Positions 7,084 to 15,990 of a stretch of 64,000 bases of DNA are shown here, piece by piece; positions within the stretch are counted from its first letter, which is position 1; the number at the start of each line of letters is the position of its first letter. The DNA comes from Helicobacter macacae MIT 99-5501 (GTDB lineage Bacteria; Campylobacterota; Campylobacteria; Campylobacterales; Helicobacteraceae). The stretch is taken from the NCBI RefSeq assembly GCF_000507845.1, contig NZ_KI669454.1, forward strand, positions 124,001 through 188,000, given 5' to 3'. Made by a program: the position numbers and the translations under genes. The notes beneath the pieces are model-generated. The model was not told the origin of the DNA. It ran no database searches and worked only from the letters and a program-made list of their open reading frames with translations.

Positions 7084-8331
7084 ATGCCACATATCACACA
7101 AACCACACAAAATCGCTCTACTAGCCACGCTAATCCCACTAATTCCGCTTGCTCTGCAAACCAAGCAAATCAAGTGCTAAAGCCACCCCTGCTAGTTGCA
7201 GAGATTTCAGCAAATCATAATCAAAATCTAGCCCTAGCCCTAAAAACCATAGAATCAGCCAAAAGAGCGGGTGCGGACTTTGTCAAGCTACAAACTTACA
7301 CGCCAGATTCTCTTACCATAGATTCTAGTGCGCCCTACTTTCGCATAGATAGTGGCACGGCGTGGGATGGGCAGACGCTATATGAGCTATACAAGCAGGC
7401 GTATACGCCTTTTGAGTGGCACGAGGAGCTTTTTGCGCACGCTCGTGCTATGGGCATAGGGATATTTAGCTCGCCTTTTTGCGCACGCGGGGTGGAGCTA
7501 CTAGAGAAGCTAGAGTGTCCAATGTATAAAATCGCTAGTTTTGAAATCACTGATATTGCCCTCATCTCGCTTGTGGCTAGCACGCGCAAGCCTATCATCA
7601 TATCCACAGGCATAGCCACTCACGAGCTCATAGTAGACGCGCTAGAGGCGTGCGAGAGGGCGGGAAATAGCGACATTACGCTACTTCACTGCATAAGTGA
7701 GTATCCAGCCAAGCTAGAAGATGCAAATATCCTTGCTATGCCAAATCTTGCTAGATATGGCGTAAAATATGGGCTTAGCGACCACACTATCGGCTTAAAT
7801 GAGGGCGATAGGGGGTGTGCGGATTTGTGTGCGATACTTGCAGCAAGTCTAGGTGCGAGTATGATAGAAAAGCACTTCATTATCTCGCGCTCTTTGGGTG
7901 GAGTCGACTCACATTTCAGTATGGAGGAAGTGGAGTTTGCCACTATGGCAAATCGTGTGAGGGCAGTTAGCGTGGCTATGGGTGGGTCTTTGGCTAAGCA
8001 GGATTTTGCAAATACGGATAATGTTTTTGCAAAATCTATAAAATATAGTGATTTTGCCAGCACTACAAAGGGAGCAAAAACCAAAAACAATCCCAAAAGC
8101 CACACCATAAGCCAAGATGAAATCATAAATTATAAGTCAAAAAGCCCCTTTGCTCGCTCACTATTTGTCTGTGAAGATATAGCAAAGGGAGGGGTTCTAA
8201 ATACGCAAAATATCCGCTCTATCCGCCCTAGTGATGGACTGCCACCAAGATATTTGCCTAAGATTTTGGGTGCAAAAGCTACGCGTGATTTGAAAAGAGG
8301 CGAGCCACTAAAGATAGGGGATTTTGAGTAG
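7084..8331 (+). CDS. pseI: Pseudaminic acid synthase PseI (NeuB family)
   Basis: PseI condenses 6-deoxy-AltdiNAc with phosphoenolpyruvate to pseudaminic acid. The 415-aa chain has a NeuB TIM barrel, recognisable from LLVAEISANHNQN near residue 36 through KLQTYTPDSLT, FSSPFC and KIASFEITD to GLSDHT, and a C-terminal SAF antifreeze-like domain (SLFVCEDIAKGGVL onwards). The first 35 residues are a Thr/Asn/Ser-rich extension, and a second Lys/Thr/Asn-rich insertion (about 315-350) separates barrel and SAF domain; neither is usual in the family. It lies 14 bp after pseH with AAGGAATC as ribosome site. The product feeds flagellar glycosylation. Confidence 0.92.
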   Translation: MPHITQTTQNRSTSHANPTNSACSANQANQVLKPPLLVAEISANHNQNLALALKTIESAKRAGADFVKLQTYTPDSLTIDSSAPYFRIDSGTAWDGQTLYELYKQAYTPFEWHEELFAHARAMGIGIFSSPFCARGVELLEKLECPMYKIASFEITDIALISLVASTRKPIIISTGIATHELIVDALEACERAGNSDITLLHCISEYPAKLEDANILAMPNLARYGVKYGLSDHTIGLNEGDRGCADLCAILAASLGASMIEKHFIISRSLGGVDSHFSMEEVEFATMANRVRAVSVAMGGSLAKQDFANTDNVFAKSIKYSDFASTTKGAKTKNNPKSHTISQDEIINYKSKSPFARSLFVCEDIAKGGVLNTQNIRSIRPSDGLPPRYLPKILGAKATRDLKRGEPLKIGDFE

Positions 8332-8602
8332 ATTTGAGCGGTGGTTTTGGTAAGAATTTATAGATAAGATTTCATAAATAGGGACATAAATAAAGGATTG
8401 TAAATAGAATCTAAAAGAAAATTTACATACAATTTTATGGCTTGCAATTTTTAAGATTTACAATTTCAAAAAATTCACATTTTTAAAACCCGCAGTTTTT
8501 ACAAAATCTAATTCAAGCCTCATAAATATGAAAGCCTTATATCGTAGCACTGCTAATTCTACAACGCTTGCAAAACTTATAAAAATCCCAAAAAGGAGCA
8601 AA

Positions 8603-9880
8603 ATGGACTATCTAAAGATACAAGGCATAGAAAATCCTGCCTCCGCGCTAAAAGGCGAAGTCGCCATATCAGGTGCAAAAAACGCCGCTCTACCGCTACT
8701 ATGCGCTACCCTGCTAGCCAAAAACGAAGTCATCATAGATAACATCCCAAATGTCGCAGATGTAAAGACACTTGCCAAACTTTTGGAGCATTTAGGGTGC
8801 AATATGGAGTGGCAGGATTCTCATTGCTTAAAAATCGATGCCCATCACATTATCCACACAAAAGCGATTTATGACATTGTGCGCAAGATGCGTGCTTCTA
8901 TCCTTGTGCTAGGACCATTGCTAGCGCGTATGAGAATGTGTGAGGTGAGCCTGCCCGGGGGCTGTGCGATAGGGGCTAGACCTGTGGATTTGCATATACT
9001 AGCTATGCAAAAAATGGGCGCGGAGATAAATTTAAGTGGTGGGTATATCATCGCAAATGCCAAAAAAGGACTAAAGGGTGCAAAAATCGTGTTTGATAAA
9101 ATCACCGTTACAGGCTGTGAAAATGTGCTTATGGCAGCAGCACTTGCTAAGGGCAAAACCCAAATCATAAACGCCGCTAGAGAACCAGAGGTAGTCCAGC
9201 TCTGCGAAGTGCTAGCAAGCGCGGGCGTGGAGATAGATGGCATAGGAAGCGATGTGCTAGAAGTGAGGGGTGTAGATGGGGAGGCTTTGGAGCTAGAGCC
9301 ATTTAGCGTTATCCCCGATAGAATCGAAGCGGGGACTTATCTTTGTGCGGGGGCGATTACCAATAGTCATATAAGCATAGCAAAGGCAAATCAAGCTCAT
9401 CTCCAAGCTGTGCTTGACAAACTAAAAGAAATCGGCTTTGGCATAGAATGTGAGGGGGATAAAATCAGCATTTTACCTGCTAGGCAAATGAGTAGCTTTG
9501 AGGTAACTACGGCTGAATTTCCTGCATTTCCTACTGATATGCAGGCACAATTTATGGCACTAGCTACGCAGTGCAGTGGCACAAGCTCGATAGAGGAGAG
9601 GCTGTTTGAAAATCGCTTTATGCACATAAGCGAGCTAAAGCGACTAGGGGCAAATATCCGCCTAAAAGGCAATACTGCTTTGGTAAAGGGAAAGACAAAT
9701 CTTGTGGGGGCAGATGTGATGGCGACAGATTTGCGTGCTTCTAGTGCGCTTGTGCTTGCAGGACTTGTCGCCAAAGGCGAAACCCGCGTGCATAGAATCT
9801 ACCACCTTGATAGAGGATATGAATCACTAGAATCCAAGCTAAACGCACTAAACGCGGATATAACTAGAGCAAGTGAGTAG
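8603..9880 (+). CDS. murA: UDP-N-acetylglucosamine 1-carboxyvinyltransferase MurA
   Basis: MurA transfers enolpyruvate from PEP to UDP-GlcNAc, the first committed peptidoglycan step. The 425-aa length is normal. [16 protein letters not shown] near residues 23-38 and the catalytic loop [15 protein letters not shown] with C121 (the fosfomycin target) are intact, and the C-terminal half repeats the fold ([31 protein letters not shown]). The ATG at 8603 has AAAAAGGAG in front; an upstream in-frame ATG (8528) has no ribosome site and adds an atypical tail. The 271 bp before the gene hold only AT-rich sequence. Confidence 0.95.
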   Translation: MDYLKIQGIENPASALKGEVAISGAKNAALPLLCATLLAKNEVIIDNIPNVADVKTLAKLLEHLGCNMEWQDSHCLKIDAHHIIHTKAIYDIVRKMRASILVLGPLLARMRMCEVSLPGGCAIGARPVDLHILAMQKMGAEINLSGGYIIANAKKGLKGAKIVFDKITVTGCENVLMAAALAKGKTQIINAAREPEVVQLCEVLASAGVEIDGIGSDVLEVRGVDGEALELEPFSVIPDRIEAGTYLCAGAITNSHISIAKANQAHLQAVLDKLKEIGFGIECEGDKISILPARQMSSFEVTTAEFPAFPTDMQAQFMALATQCSGTSSIEERLFENRFMHISELKRLGANIRLKGNTALVKGKTNLVGADVMATDLRASSALVLAGLVAKGETRVHRIYHLDRGYESLESKLNALNADITRASE

Positions 9881-10006
9881 ATTTGCAAGTGAGTAAAATG
9901 ATAAAAAAGCTAAATGACATTGCAAAAATAGTGCGAAATCAAATCAAACGCACCAAATTTTGCACACAAAAGCCACAAATAGATTTTAGCATTTAAGAGG
10001 TGAAAT

Positions 10007-10921
10007 ATGCTTGTAGCAATTTATAGTGTTTTGCTTTTTATCGCGCTTGGATACTTCGCCAAGCGAGCGAGAATGCTAGGGAATCGTCAGGGCAATATCT
10101 TGCTGGGATTTTTGCTAAATTTCTCCCTGCCAAGCGCGATATTTAAGGGCGTATATCACTCTAGGCTTGATGTAGAGCTTATGCTAAGCCTTTTTGGTGC
10201 GCTTGCTTGCTCTATTTTGGGAGCTGTTTTGGTGCTGTGTTTGGCTTTGTATGTTTTGCGGTTTGGCAGGGAAGTGGCGATTACTATGTCATTTTTGACT
10301 TGCTTGCACAATACCCTGTTTCTAGGTGTGCCTATGGTGGAGGGTGCGCTAGGGAGCGAAGCTGCGCACAATGCGATACTCTTTGACCAATTTTGCACGG
10401 GACTACCTCTAGCCATACTTACCCCTATCATTATGAGCCTAAGTGGCAAAGGTGTCTTTAGTGTGCGCTCTGTGGGGATACGCCTTTTTCAAAACCCTCT
10501 TTTTCTAGCTATGCTAAGTGGATTTGCGCTAAAGGCACTTCCCTTTAGCTTGCCCCAAGAGATTTTCGCGCCGATATATGCGCTAGCGGCGTGTGCTACG
10601 CCTGTGGCACTATTTGCCATAGGGGTGCAGCTAAGCTTTGGCGATGTGCGGCTAGAGTGGAAAAAAGCGGGGATAATCCTAGTGGTTTCTATGCTAGTGA
10701 TTCCTGCGATATATCTATGCTCGCTACATATATTTGGCGTAAATATCAACAGCAATCACAAAATGGCACTACTAGAATCATCTATGCCACCTCTTATCAG
10801 CTCCGCAGCGGTAATCGCCCGCGCAGAGCTAAACAACAAAATCGCCGTAGCAAGTATCGTTATGGGCATATTTTTTAGCGCACTTACCACACCACTTTGG
10901 GTGTATCTATCAGGACTCTAA
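10007..10921 (+). CDS. AEC family transporter (auxin efflux carrier-like permease)
   Basis: The 304-aa protein is almost entirely hydrophobic, with about ten predicted helices in two five-helix halves as in the AEC/bile-acid-sodium symporter fold. The N-terminal words LLFIALGYFAKR and NILLGFLLNFSLPSAIF and the late SSMPPLISSAAVIAR are characteristic of the family, whose bacterial members export or exchange malate, malonate or related anions (family knowledge). The substrate is not predictable here. Start with GAGGTG ten bases upstream. It stands alone between murA and a repeat-rich intergenic region. Confidence 0.85.
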   Translation: MLVAIYSVLLFIALGYFAKRARMLGNRQGNILLGFLLNFSLPSAIFKGVYHSRLDVELMLSLFGALACSILGAVLVLCLALYVLRFGREVAITMSFLTCLHNTLFLGVPMVEGALGSEAAHNAILFDQFCTGLPLAILTPIIMSLSGKGVFSVRSVGIRLFQNPLFLAMLSGFALKALPFSLPQEIFAPIYALAACATPVALFAIGVQLSFGDVRLEWKKAGIILVVSMLVIPAIYLCSLHIFGVNINSNHKMALLESSMPPLISSAAVIARAELNNKIAVASIVMGIFFSALTTPLWVYLSGL

Positions 10922-10934
10922 GTGAGCGGGCTTT

Positions 10935-11100
10935 GTCATTGCAAGTTTTGAGAAAATCGTGGTTGTCATCATTGCGAGAATCTGCGTTAGCAGACTTAAA
11001 GCAATCCATTTTTGGCTTATGGATTGCTTTAAGCCGCTTCACTCCCTCACAATCACAAAGCCCTCGTCATTGCGAGCAAAGCCAAGCAATCCATAGAAAT
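10935..11100. repeat. Intergenic palindromic repeat (CATTGCGAG ... AAGCAATCCA type)
   Basis: Perfect 15-bp arms at 10995-11009 and 11019-11033 with a 9-base loop form a strong hairpin built from AAAGCAATCCAT and its complement. It is flanked by CATTGCGAG at about 10969 and TCGTCATTGCGAGCAAAGCC at about 11070, followed by another AAGCAATCCAT. This CATTGCGAG/AGCAATCC word pair is typical of small dispersed palindromic elements seen in many bacterial genomes (recalled, not searched). It may act as a transcription terminator for the AEC gene. Confidence 0.6.
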
Positions 11101-11182
11101 AAAATCACGCCACTTAGTCTAGCCAAAATCCTAAAAGCCGCCATTGCGATTGAGCGTGAGCTAGCGACTATCTAAACTAGTT

Positions 11183-11314
11183 ATGTCTAAAGATGATTTT
11201 GCAGATAATGCTATGATTTTTAGACATTATGAAGCGTGGCTTAGTGTAGGCTTGTGCTATAAAATCACTAGGCAAACAACCAAAATCCAAAAATTACGCT
11301 ACAATTTCGCCTAG
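11183..11314 (+). CDS. Short open frame of 43 aa, doubtful
   Basis: ATG at 11183 to TAG at 11312-11314 gives a 43-residue basic peptide with no recognisable domain and no clear Shine-Dalgarno sequence. It is listed because it fills part of an otherwise empty 575-bp gap, and because the next small frame carries its probable -10 (TACAAT) inside it. It may well be non-coding. Confidence 0.2.
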   Translation: MSKDDFADNAMIFRHYEAWLSVGLCYKITRQTTKIQKLRYNFA

Positions 11315-11352
11315 CTTTTGGACAAAAGTCAAAGATAATTGTAGAAAAAGAA

Positions 11353-11442
11353 ATGATAGGACTATTTACTTCAGCATTTGCGCTTTTTGGTGCGCTGTTT
11401 TGCGCTGTTTTTATCGGCAAGGTTTTGACTTCAAAAGAGTAA
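11353..11442 (+). CDS. Single-helix membrane microprotein, 29 aa
   Basis: This frame encodes 29 residues: an uninterrupted hydrophobic helix (IGLFTSAFALFGALFCAVFIG) followed by KVLTSKE and a double stop (TAATAA). The purine-rich AGAAAAAGAA lies just before the ATG and a TACAAT -10-like element about 55 bp upstream. The size, one helix and short charged tail resemble accessory microproteins of membrane complexes. The family is unknown and no partner gene is adjacent (dapD follows 54 bp later). Confidence 0.5.
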   Translation: MIGLFTSAFALFGALFCAVFIGKVLTSKE

Positions 11443-11496
11443 TAACTAAGTCAGACCAAGCCAAAATCAAAATAATCTAAAATAAGGAGAAAAACG

Positions 11497-12717
11497 ATGG
11501 GCAAACTTGATGAATTTAAAGATTTTGTAGCGGGGATTCAGCGTGAGAAAGGCTACAAAGCCCCACTAGGATTTGGGATTGCTAGGCTTGAGTATGGGCA
11601 AAAAAGTGGCGCGGTGCTAAGTGCGACTTATCCTACGATAAATTGGGGTGGGGAAAATCTAGGTAGCTATGCTGTGCTACTAGAAGCGGCTAGGCGTTCA
11701 AACCTCATCACAGAGAGTGAGAACGAAGCACTTTATGAGGTAAATGAAGCCTTTATCCACAAGGCTTTGGAGCTGTATGAGCCGTTTTTGAGTGAAGCAC
11801 TAAACGACCCAAATGCTCACAAAAATATCCAAGTGATTTTGGCTCTACGCGAAGCTATGGCGGAATCTATGTTGCGCGATTCTCGTGGGGTGGAGAAGTT
11901 TAGGTTTTGCATAGTGTATAAAGATGTGGAGTGCGAGAGCGTGGAGAGCGCGTATATGAAGCTCCTAGCCCTCTCTCTTGGCAAAGCTCCTTTGCGCTCG
12001 CTAAACCTCAATGGAATCTTTGGACTACTTAGCAATGTCGCTTGGAGTGGCAATACTCCTTATGAGCTAGAGTATCTGCGCGAAGCTGAAGTGGCTTTGA
12101 AGATTCGTGGGGAGTTTCCCTCTATTGACTTTGTGGATAAATTCCCGCGCTATCTTATGCAGGTAGTCCCCCAATACGACAATATCCGCTTGCTAGATTC
12201 TGCAAAAACTCGCTTTGGTGCGTATCTAGGAAGTGGTGGCTATACGCAAATGCCCGGTGCTAGCTATGTGAATTTCAACGCAGGTGCGCTAGGCGCGTGT
12301 ATGAATGAGGGCAGAATCAGCTCTAGTGTCATTGTGGGAGAGGGCACAGATGTGGGAGGTGGAGCTAGCATACTAGGCGTGCTTAGCGGTGGCAATAGTG
12401 CGCCAATCAGCATTGGCAAAAACTGCTTACTTGGTGTGAATAGCTCCACAGGGATTTCGCTAGGTGATGGCTGCATCGTAGATGGTGGGATTGCTGTGCT
12501 AGCAGGCACAATCTTTAGAATCGACAAAGCAGAAGCCGAAAAAATAGCAGAGGCAAACGAGCAAAATGGCGGGTTTAAAATCAATGACAATTCTCTGTAT
12601 AAAGGGCGTGAGCTAAGTGGCAAAAACGGCGTGCATTTCCGCCAAGACTCCAAAAGTGGCGAGATGATAGCCTTTCGCTCCAATCGCAAAATCGAGCTAA
12701 ACAAAAATCTGCACTAG
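11497..12717 (+). CDS. dapD: 2,3,4,5-tetrahydropyridine-2,6-dicarboxylate N-succinyltransferase DapD
   Basis: DapD succinylates tetrahydrodipicolinate in the lysine/meso-diaminopimelate pathway, supplying peptidoglycan. The 406-aa product is the long Campylobacterota type: an extended N-terminal domain (LDEFKDFV start) followed by the left-handed beta-helix of hexapeptide repeats (VIVGEGTDVGGGASILG, then ISIGKNCLLGVNS) that binds succinyl-CoA. The start is clear, with AAGGAG eight bases before the ATG. A short variable C-terminal stretch after the helix is rich in charged residues. Cytoplasmic homotrimer expected from the family. Confidence 0.93.
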   Translation: MGKLDEFKDFVAGIQREKGYKAPLGFGIARLEYGQKSGAVLSATYPTINWGGENLGSYAVLLEAARRSNLITESENEALYEVNEAFIHKALELYEPFLSEALNDPNAHKNIQVILALREAMAESMLRDSRGVEKFRFCIVYKDVECESVESAYMKLLALSLGKAPLRSLNLNGIFGLLSNVAWSGNTPYELEYLREAEVALKIRGEFPSIDFVDKFPRYLMQVVPQYDNIRLLDSAKTRFGAYLGSGGYTQMPGASYVNFNAGALGACMNEGRISSSVIVGEGTDVGGGASILGVLSGGNSAPISIGKNCLLGVNSSTGISLGDGCIVDGGIAVLAGTIFRIDKAEAEKIAEANEQNGGFKINDNSLYKGRELSGKNGVHFRQDSKSGEMIAFRSNRKIELNKNLH

Positions 12718-12831
12718 ATTTGAGTAAAAAGGCTAGTGAGATTTGACACAATTAAGACTATGCAAAATGTGCTAACCAAAAAACAAGTAAAAACAACAAG
12801 ACTTCACACCAAAATCTAAAAAGAGCAACTT

Positions 12832-13872
12832 ATGATTTTCATTGACGCGTGCTTGAGAAAAGAAACCCCTTATACTCCTGTATGGCTTATGCGTCAAGCA
12901 GGACGCTACCTTAGCGAATACAAAGCCACGCGCGCAAAGGCTGGAAGTTTCCTAGAGCTATGCCAAAGTGTAGAGCTTGCCACAGAGGTAACCCTCCAAC
13001 CCATAGAAATCCTAAATGTCGATGCGGCAATCATCTTTAGTGATATTTTGGTTGTCCCGCTTGCTATGGGACTTCCACTAGAGTTTTTAGCAGGCGAGGG
13101 ACCGCACTTTTTGCGAACTATAAGAGAATCTAGCGATATAGATTCTCTAAAGGTAAGTGCATACAAAGACTTGGACTATGTCTATGATGCTATCTCTACC
13201 ACTCGTGCAAAACTGCCAAAAGACAAAGCACTTATAGGGTTTTGTGGCTCGCCTTGGACGCTAGCTACATATATGATAGAGGGGCAGGGTAGCAAGACTT
13301 ATGCCTTTAGCAAAAAGCTAGCATATCAAAATCCACAGCTACTTCACACGCTTCTATCAAGGCTTAGCGATGAGCTAGTATCCTACCTAAAGTCCCAAAT
13401 CCGCGCAGGTGCAAACGCTGTGCAAATCTTTGACTCGTGGGCTGCTGCGCTAGAGCCAAGCGCGTATATGGAGTTTAGCTTCAAATATATGCTAGCCATA
13501 GCCCGCGAAGTCAAAAAAGAGTATCCAAATACCCCTGTTATGATATTTCCTAAAGGCGTGGGAGGGCTGCTTGAATATATAGCAGATGAGTGTGCGACAA
13601 ATGCGGGGTTTGAAGTGTTTGGAGTAGATTGGGGGGTGAGTATGGCTAGGGCAAAGTCGATTTTGGGAGATAGATTTGTGCTGCAGGGCAATCTAGAGCC
13701 CTCTCGCCTTTACTCTCGCACTTCTATGGAGGAGGGGGTAGAGGAGATTTTGCGCGTGATGGGCAATCGTGCAGGACATATCTTTAATCTAGGGCACGGA
13801 ATGTTGCCAGATTTGCCTAGAGAAAATGCCATAGAGCTAGTCAAAATGGTGCAAGAAAAAACCAAACGATAG
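12832..13872 (+). CDS. hemE: Uroporphyrinogen decarboxylase HemE
   Basis: HemE removes four carboxyls from uroporphyrinogen III to give coproporphyrinogen III in haem synthesis. The 346-aa length is normal. The N-terminal signature [13 protein letters not shown], the catalytic-site aspartate within [27 protein letters not shown], and the C-terminal [11 protein letters not shown] and [10 protein letters not shown] segments are all intact. It starts 114 bp after dapD with an AAAAAGAG ribosome site. The haem supply fits the cytochrome c peroxidase in the same window. Confidence 0.95.
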   Translation: MIFIDACLRKETPYTPVWLMRQAGRYLSEYKATRAKAGSFLELCQSVELATEVTLQPIEILNVDAAIIFSDILVVPLAMGLPLEFLAGEGPHFLRTIRESSDIDSLKVSAYKDLDYVYDAISTTRAKLPKDKALIGFCGSPWTLATYMIEGQGSKTYAFSKKLAYQNPQLLHTLLSRLSDELVSYLKSQIRAGANAVQIFDSWAAALEPSAYMEFSFKYMLAIAREVKKEYPNTPVMIFPKGVGGLLEYIADECATNAGFEVFGVDWGVSMARAKSILGDRFVLQGNLEPSRLYSRTSMEEGVEEILRVMGNRAGHIFNLGHGMLPDLPRENAIELVKMVQEKTKR

Positions 13873-13942
13873 AATAAAACTACTTAAGAAAACTCCAAAA
13901 CCTCCCCGCAAAAACTCCCTTAAAATAACCAAACTTAAAAAA

Positions 13943-15100
13943 ATGCCAAAATCTACCAAAACCTCCTCTAAATCCCAAAAAGATACCAAGCCACATATCG
14001 CTATCCTAGCCACAGGTGGCACTATCGCAGGGCTAGCAGACTTAAGCACCAAAGAGTGCAGGACAAACCATAGCGATGAGTATAGTGCGGGTGTGCTTAG
14101 CATAGATGAGATTTTGGACTCGCTTGCAAAAAAGGGCTACAAAAAGCACAAAAAGGCAAAAAAATCCCTCCAAAACCTAGCCCACATATCCACAAAGCAA
14201 ATCGCAAATATTGATAGCGCGGATATGGGCGATGAGGTGTGGCTAGCCCTTGCTAGAGAGATAGAGATGGCTTTTGAGGGCGAAGTAGATGGCATAGTCA
14301 TCACTCACGGCACAGATACGCTTGAAGAGAGTGCTTACTTTCTCCACCTAGTAGCAAAAACTCAAAAGCCTATTGTCCTAGTGGGAGCTATGCGTCCTGC
14401 AAATGTGCCAAACTCTGATGGTGGCAAAAATCTCTACAATGCCATAGCCCTAGCCGCGCACAAAGACGCAAAAGGCGTGATGATAACTATGGCAGGGAAA
14501 ATCCTATCCCCACGCTACGCTAGCAAAGCCCACACTCATAGACTAGATGCTTTTTGCGCACCTAGCGTGCTAGGAAGCGTGCGCAATGGTAAAGTGAAGT
14601 TTACCAAAATGCCAAAATCCCCAAATCTCTCAACGCTACCAAAGCTAGCCAAAAAATCCACCAATCTATCAAAATCCAAAAAACCCTCTAAGGCATTTTT
14701 GCAGCCATTTTTGCAAAATAGCGCGCCATTTTGCGTGCGTGATTGTCTAGCGTTGCCAAAGGTGGATATTTTGTATAGTTATAGCAATGACGGAAGCGCG
14801 GTAGCTGCAAAAGCATTTTTTGTGAGCGGAGTGCAGGGCTTAGTCATCGCAGGCAGTGGGGCGGGCAGTATCCACCAAGCACACAAAAACGCACTAAAAG
14901 AGCTTATTTTGCAAGGGGTTGTTGTCGTGGTTAGCTCGCGTATAAACGGGGGGCGCGTGGTGCTAAAAGAAGCTGATAAAAAGGCTGGATTTGTAAGTGC
15001 TGGGGAGCTAAACCCACAAAAAGCCCGCGTGCTACTAATGCTTTGCCTAACTCGCACTCGCGACAAAGCCAAAATCCAAGAATATTTTGAAAACTACTAA
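13943..15100 (+). CDS. ansA: L-asparaginase (type II fold)
   Basis: The enzyme hydrolyses asparagine to aspartate and ammonia. Both catalytic motifs are present: ATGGTIAG (nucleophile Thr near residue 26) and HGTDTLEE (second Thr with Asp, near 114-121), and the AMRPAN and SRINGGRVV strands follow in order. The 385-aa chain is longer than the usual 330-350 because of a Lys/Ser/Pro/Leu-rich insertion at about 218-262. No convincing signal peptide is seen: the N-terminus is a Lys/Ser/Thr-rich tail, so a cytoplasmic location is more likely, unless a start was missed. The Shine-Dalgarno is weak. Symbol chosen by family; ansB is an alternative name. Confidence 0.88.
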   Translation: MPKSTKTSSKSQKDTKPHIAILATGGTIAGLADLSTKECRTNHSDEYSAGVLSIDEILDSLAKKGYKKHKKAKKSLQNLAHISTKQIANIDSADMGDEVWLALAREIEMAFEGEVDGIVITHGTDTLEESAYFLHLVAKTQKPIVLVGAMRPANVPNSDGGKNLYNAIALAAHKDAKGVMITMAGKILSPRYASKAHTHRLDAFCAPSVLGSVRNGKVKFTKMPKSPNLSTLPKLAKKSTNLSKSKKPSKAFLQPFLQNSAPFCVRDCLALPKVDILYSYSNDGSAVAAKAFFVSGVQGLVIAGSGAGSIHQAHKNALKELILQGVVVVVSSRINGGRVVLKEADKKAGFVSAGELNPQKARVLLMLCLTRTRDKAKIQEYFENY

Positions 15101-15279
15101 GATTTTGGCTATTGTTTGCAATCTTTTATATGACAAAATCTTGCAAAGTTTATTAGGATTTGATTTTGTATTTTGCGATTTGATATGCTTGAAATGCTGT
15201 GTATATCGAGCTTTTAAGAGTTGGAAAGAAATTTGCTTAGAGGCAAAGTGTCATAAATCAAAAAGAAACAAACAATAGG

Positions 15280-15306
15280 CAAACAAAAACAAAAATTTGC
15301 CGATAA
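15280..15306 (+). promoter_or_regulatory. Sigma28 (FliA)-type flagellar promoter
   Basis: GCCGATAA, the exact Helicobacter/Campylobacter FliA -10 element, lies at 15299-15306. Fifteen bases upstream is CAAA (15280-15283), one mismatch from the TAAA -35. This matches the known TAAA-N15-GCCGATAA consensus. The next coding start is 77 bp downstream at 15383, on the same strand, so this is its likely late-flagellar promoter. Confidence 0.6.
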
Positions 15307-15382
15307 ATTATAAAGACTTTTTGACTAAAGGGCTAGACACAAAGGCTCTAAAAAAGAAGCAAAACAAGAAAGGAGGAGCTAG

Positions 15383-15682
15383 ATGGCTGTCTCAACTATC
15401 GGTAACATAACCTATATCAACCAAAATATGCAAACCACCTCTGCCAACCTCGCAAATGCAACACAAAGGGGGGACTTTATCCCCCAAGAGTTTGAGAACA
15501 AACTAAAAGAAATCGCAGAAGTGCGCCCCACAGAAACCCTGCAAAAAGCTGATGAAAACGGCAAAAACGGCAAGCAAGAGCAAGAAGAAAGAGAATCACA
15601 AAATCCACAGGAGCAAAAAGAGCAGCCCGCTAAAGTGCTAGATTCTCCCAAAAGCAATGCTTTGCTTGATATTACGATTTAG
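15383..15682 (+). CDS. Small Glu/Gln/Lys-rich protein under a flagellar-type promoter
   Basis: The 99-aa product has a conserved-looking N-terminus (MAVSTIGNITYINQNMQT), a central EFENKLKEIAEVRPTE segment and a highly charged Gln/Glu/Lys/Asn tail, with no signal peptide or membrane helix. I recall similar small proteins of unknown function in other Campylobacterota but cannot name a family. The ribosome site is very strong (AAAGGAGGAG). A FliA-type promoter sits 77 bp upstream, so co-expression with late flagellar genes is inferred. It may be a secreted or chaperone-like flagellar co-expressed factor. Nothing around it is flagellar except by this promoter. Confidence 0.75.
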   Translation: MAVSTIGNITYINQNMQTTSANLANATQRGDFIPQEFENKLKEIAEVRPTETLQKADENGKNGKQEQEERESQNPQEQKEQPAKVLDSPKSNALLDITI

Positions 15683-15990
15683 GTAGATTTTGCATAGATT
15701 AAAATAGACTTTGGGAGGGGGTGGATTTGATTTGATAGATATGTGGCTATATTGTATATGTAGTGTGCTTGTGTCGTGCATTTTGCTTGGTAGGGATTGT
15801 GATACTTAGAAAATCTGGCTTGTGAAATCTCAAAATCTAGCTAATAAGCTACGCGCCAAAATAGCAGAAATGAGAAACAGCAGAATGAAAGAAGCACTTA
15901 GGCTTTTGCTTAAGCAAAGCCTAAGTGTGATTGTGAGGCAATACAAGAGATAAAAAAACTCTTTAGCTAGACTCCTAGCTAAAAAATATC
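15683..15990. other. Intergenic region with hairpin between convergent genes
   Basis: No gene seen. A strong inverted repeat at 15895-15927 (CACTTAGGCTTT ... AAAGCCTAAGTG) lies between the converging small flagellar-type gene and the second OMP gene and could terminate transcription from both sides, although neither side has a long T-run. Confidence 0.5.

Noticed and set aside
10897..11175. Open frame of 92 aa across the palindromic repeat
   Set aside because: Its sequence is mostly the translated CATTGCGAG repeat, and its start lies inside the AEC transporter gene.
15087..15278. Open frame of 63 aa overlapping the asparaginase end
   Set aside because: It overlaps the upstream gene by 14 bases without a ribosome site, has odd Cys/Lys composition and no recognisable motif.
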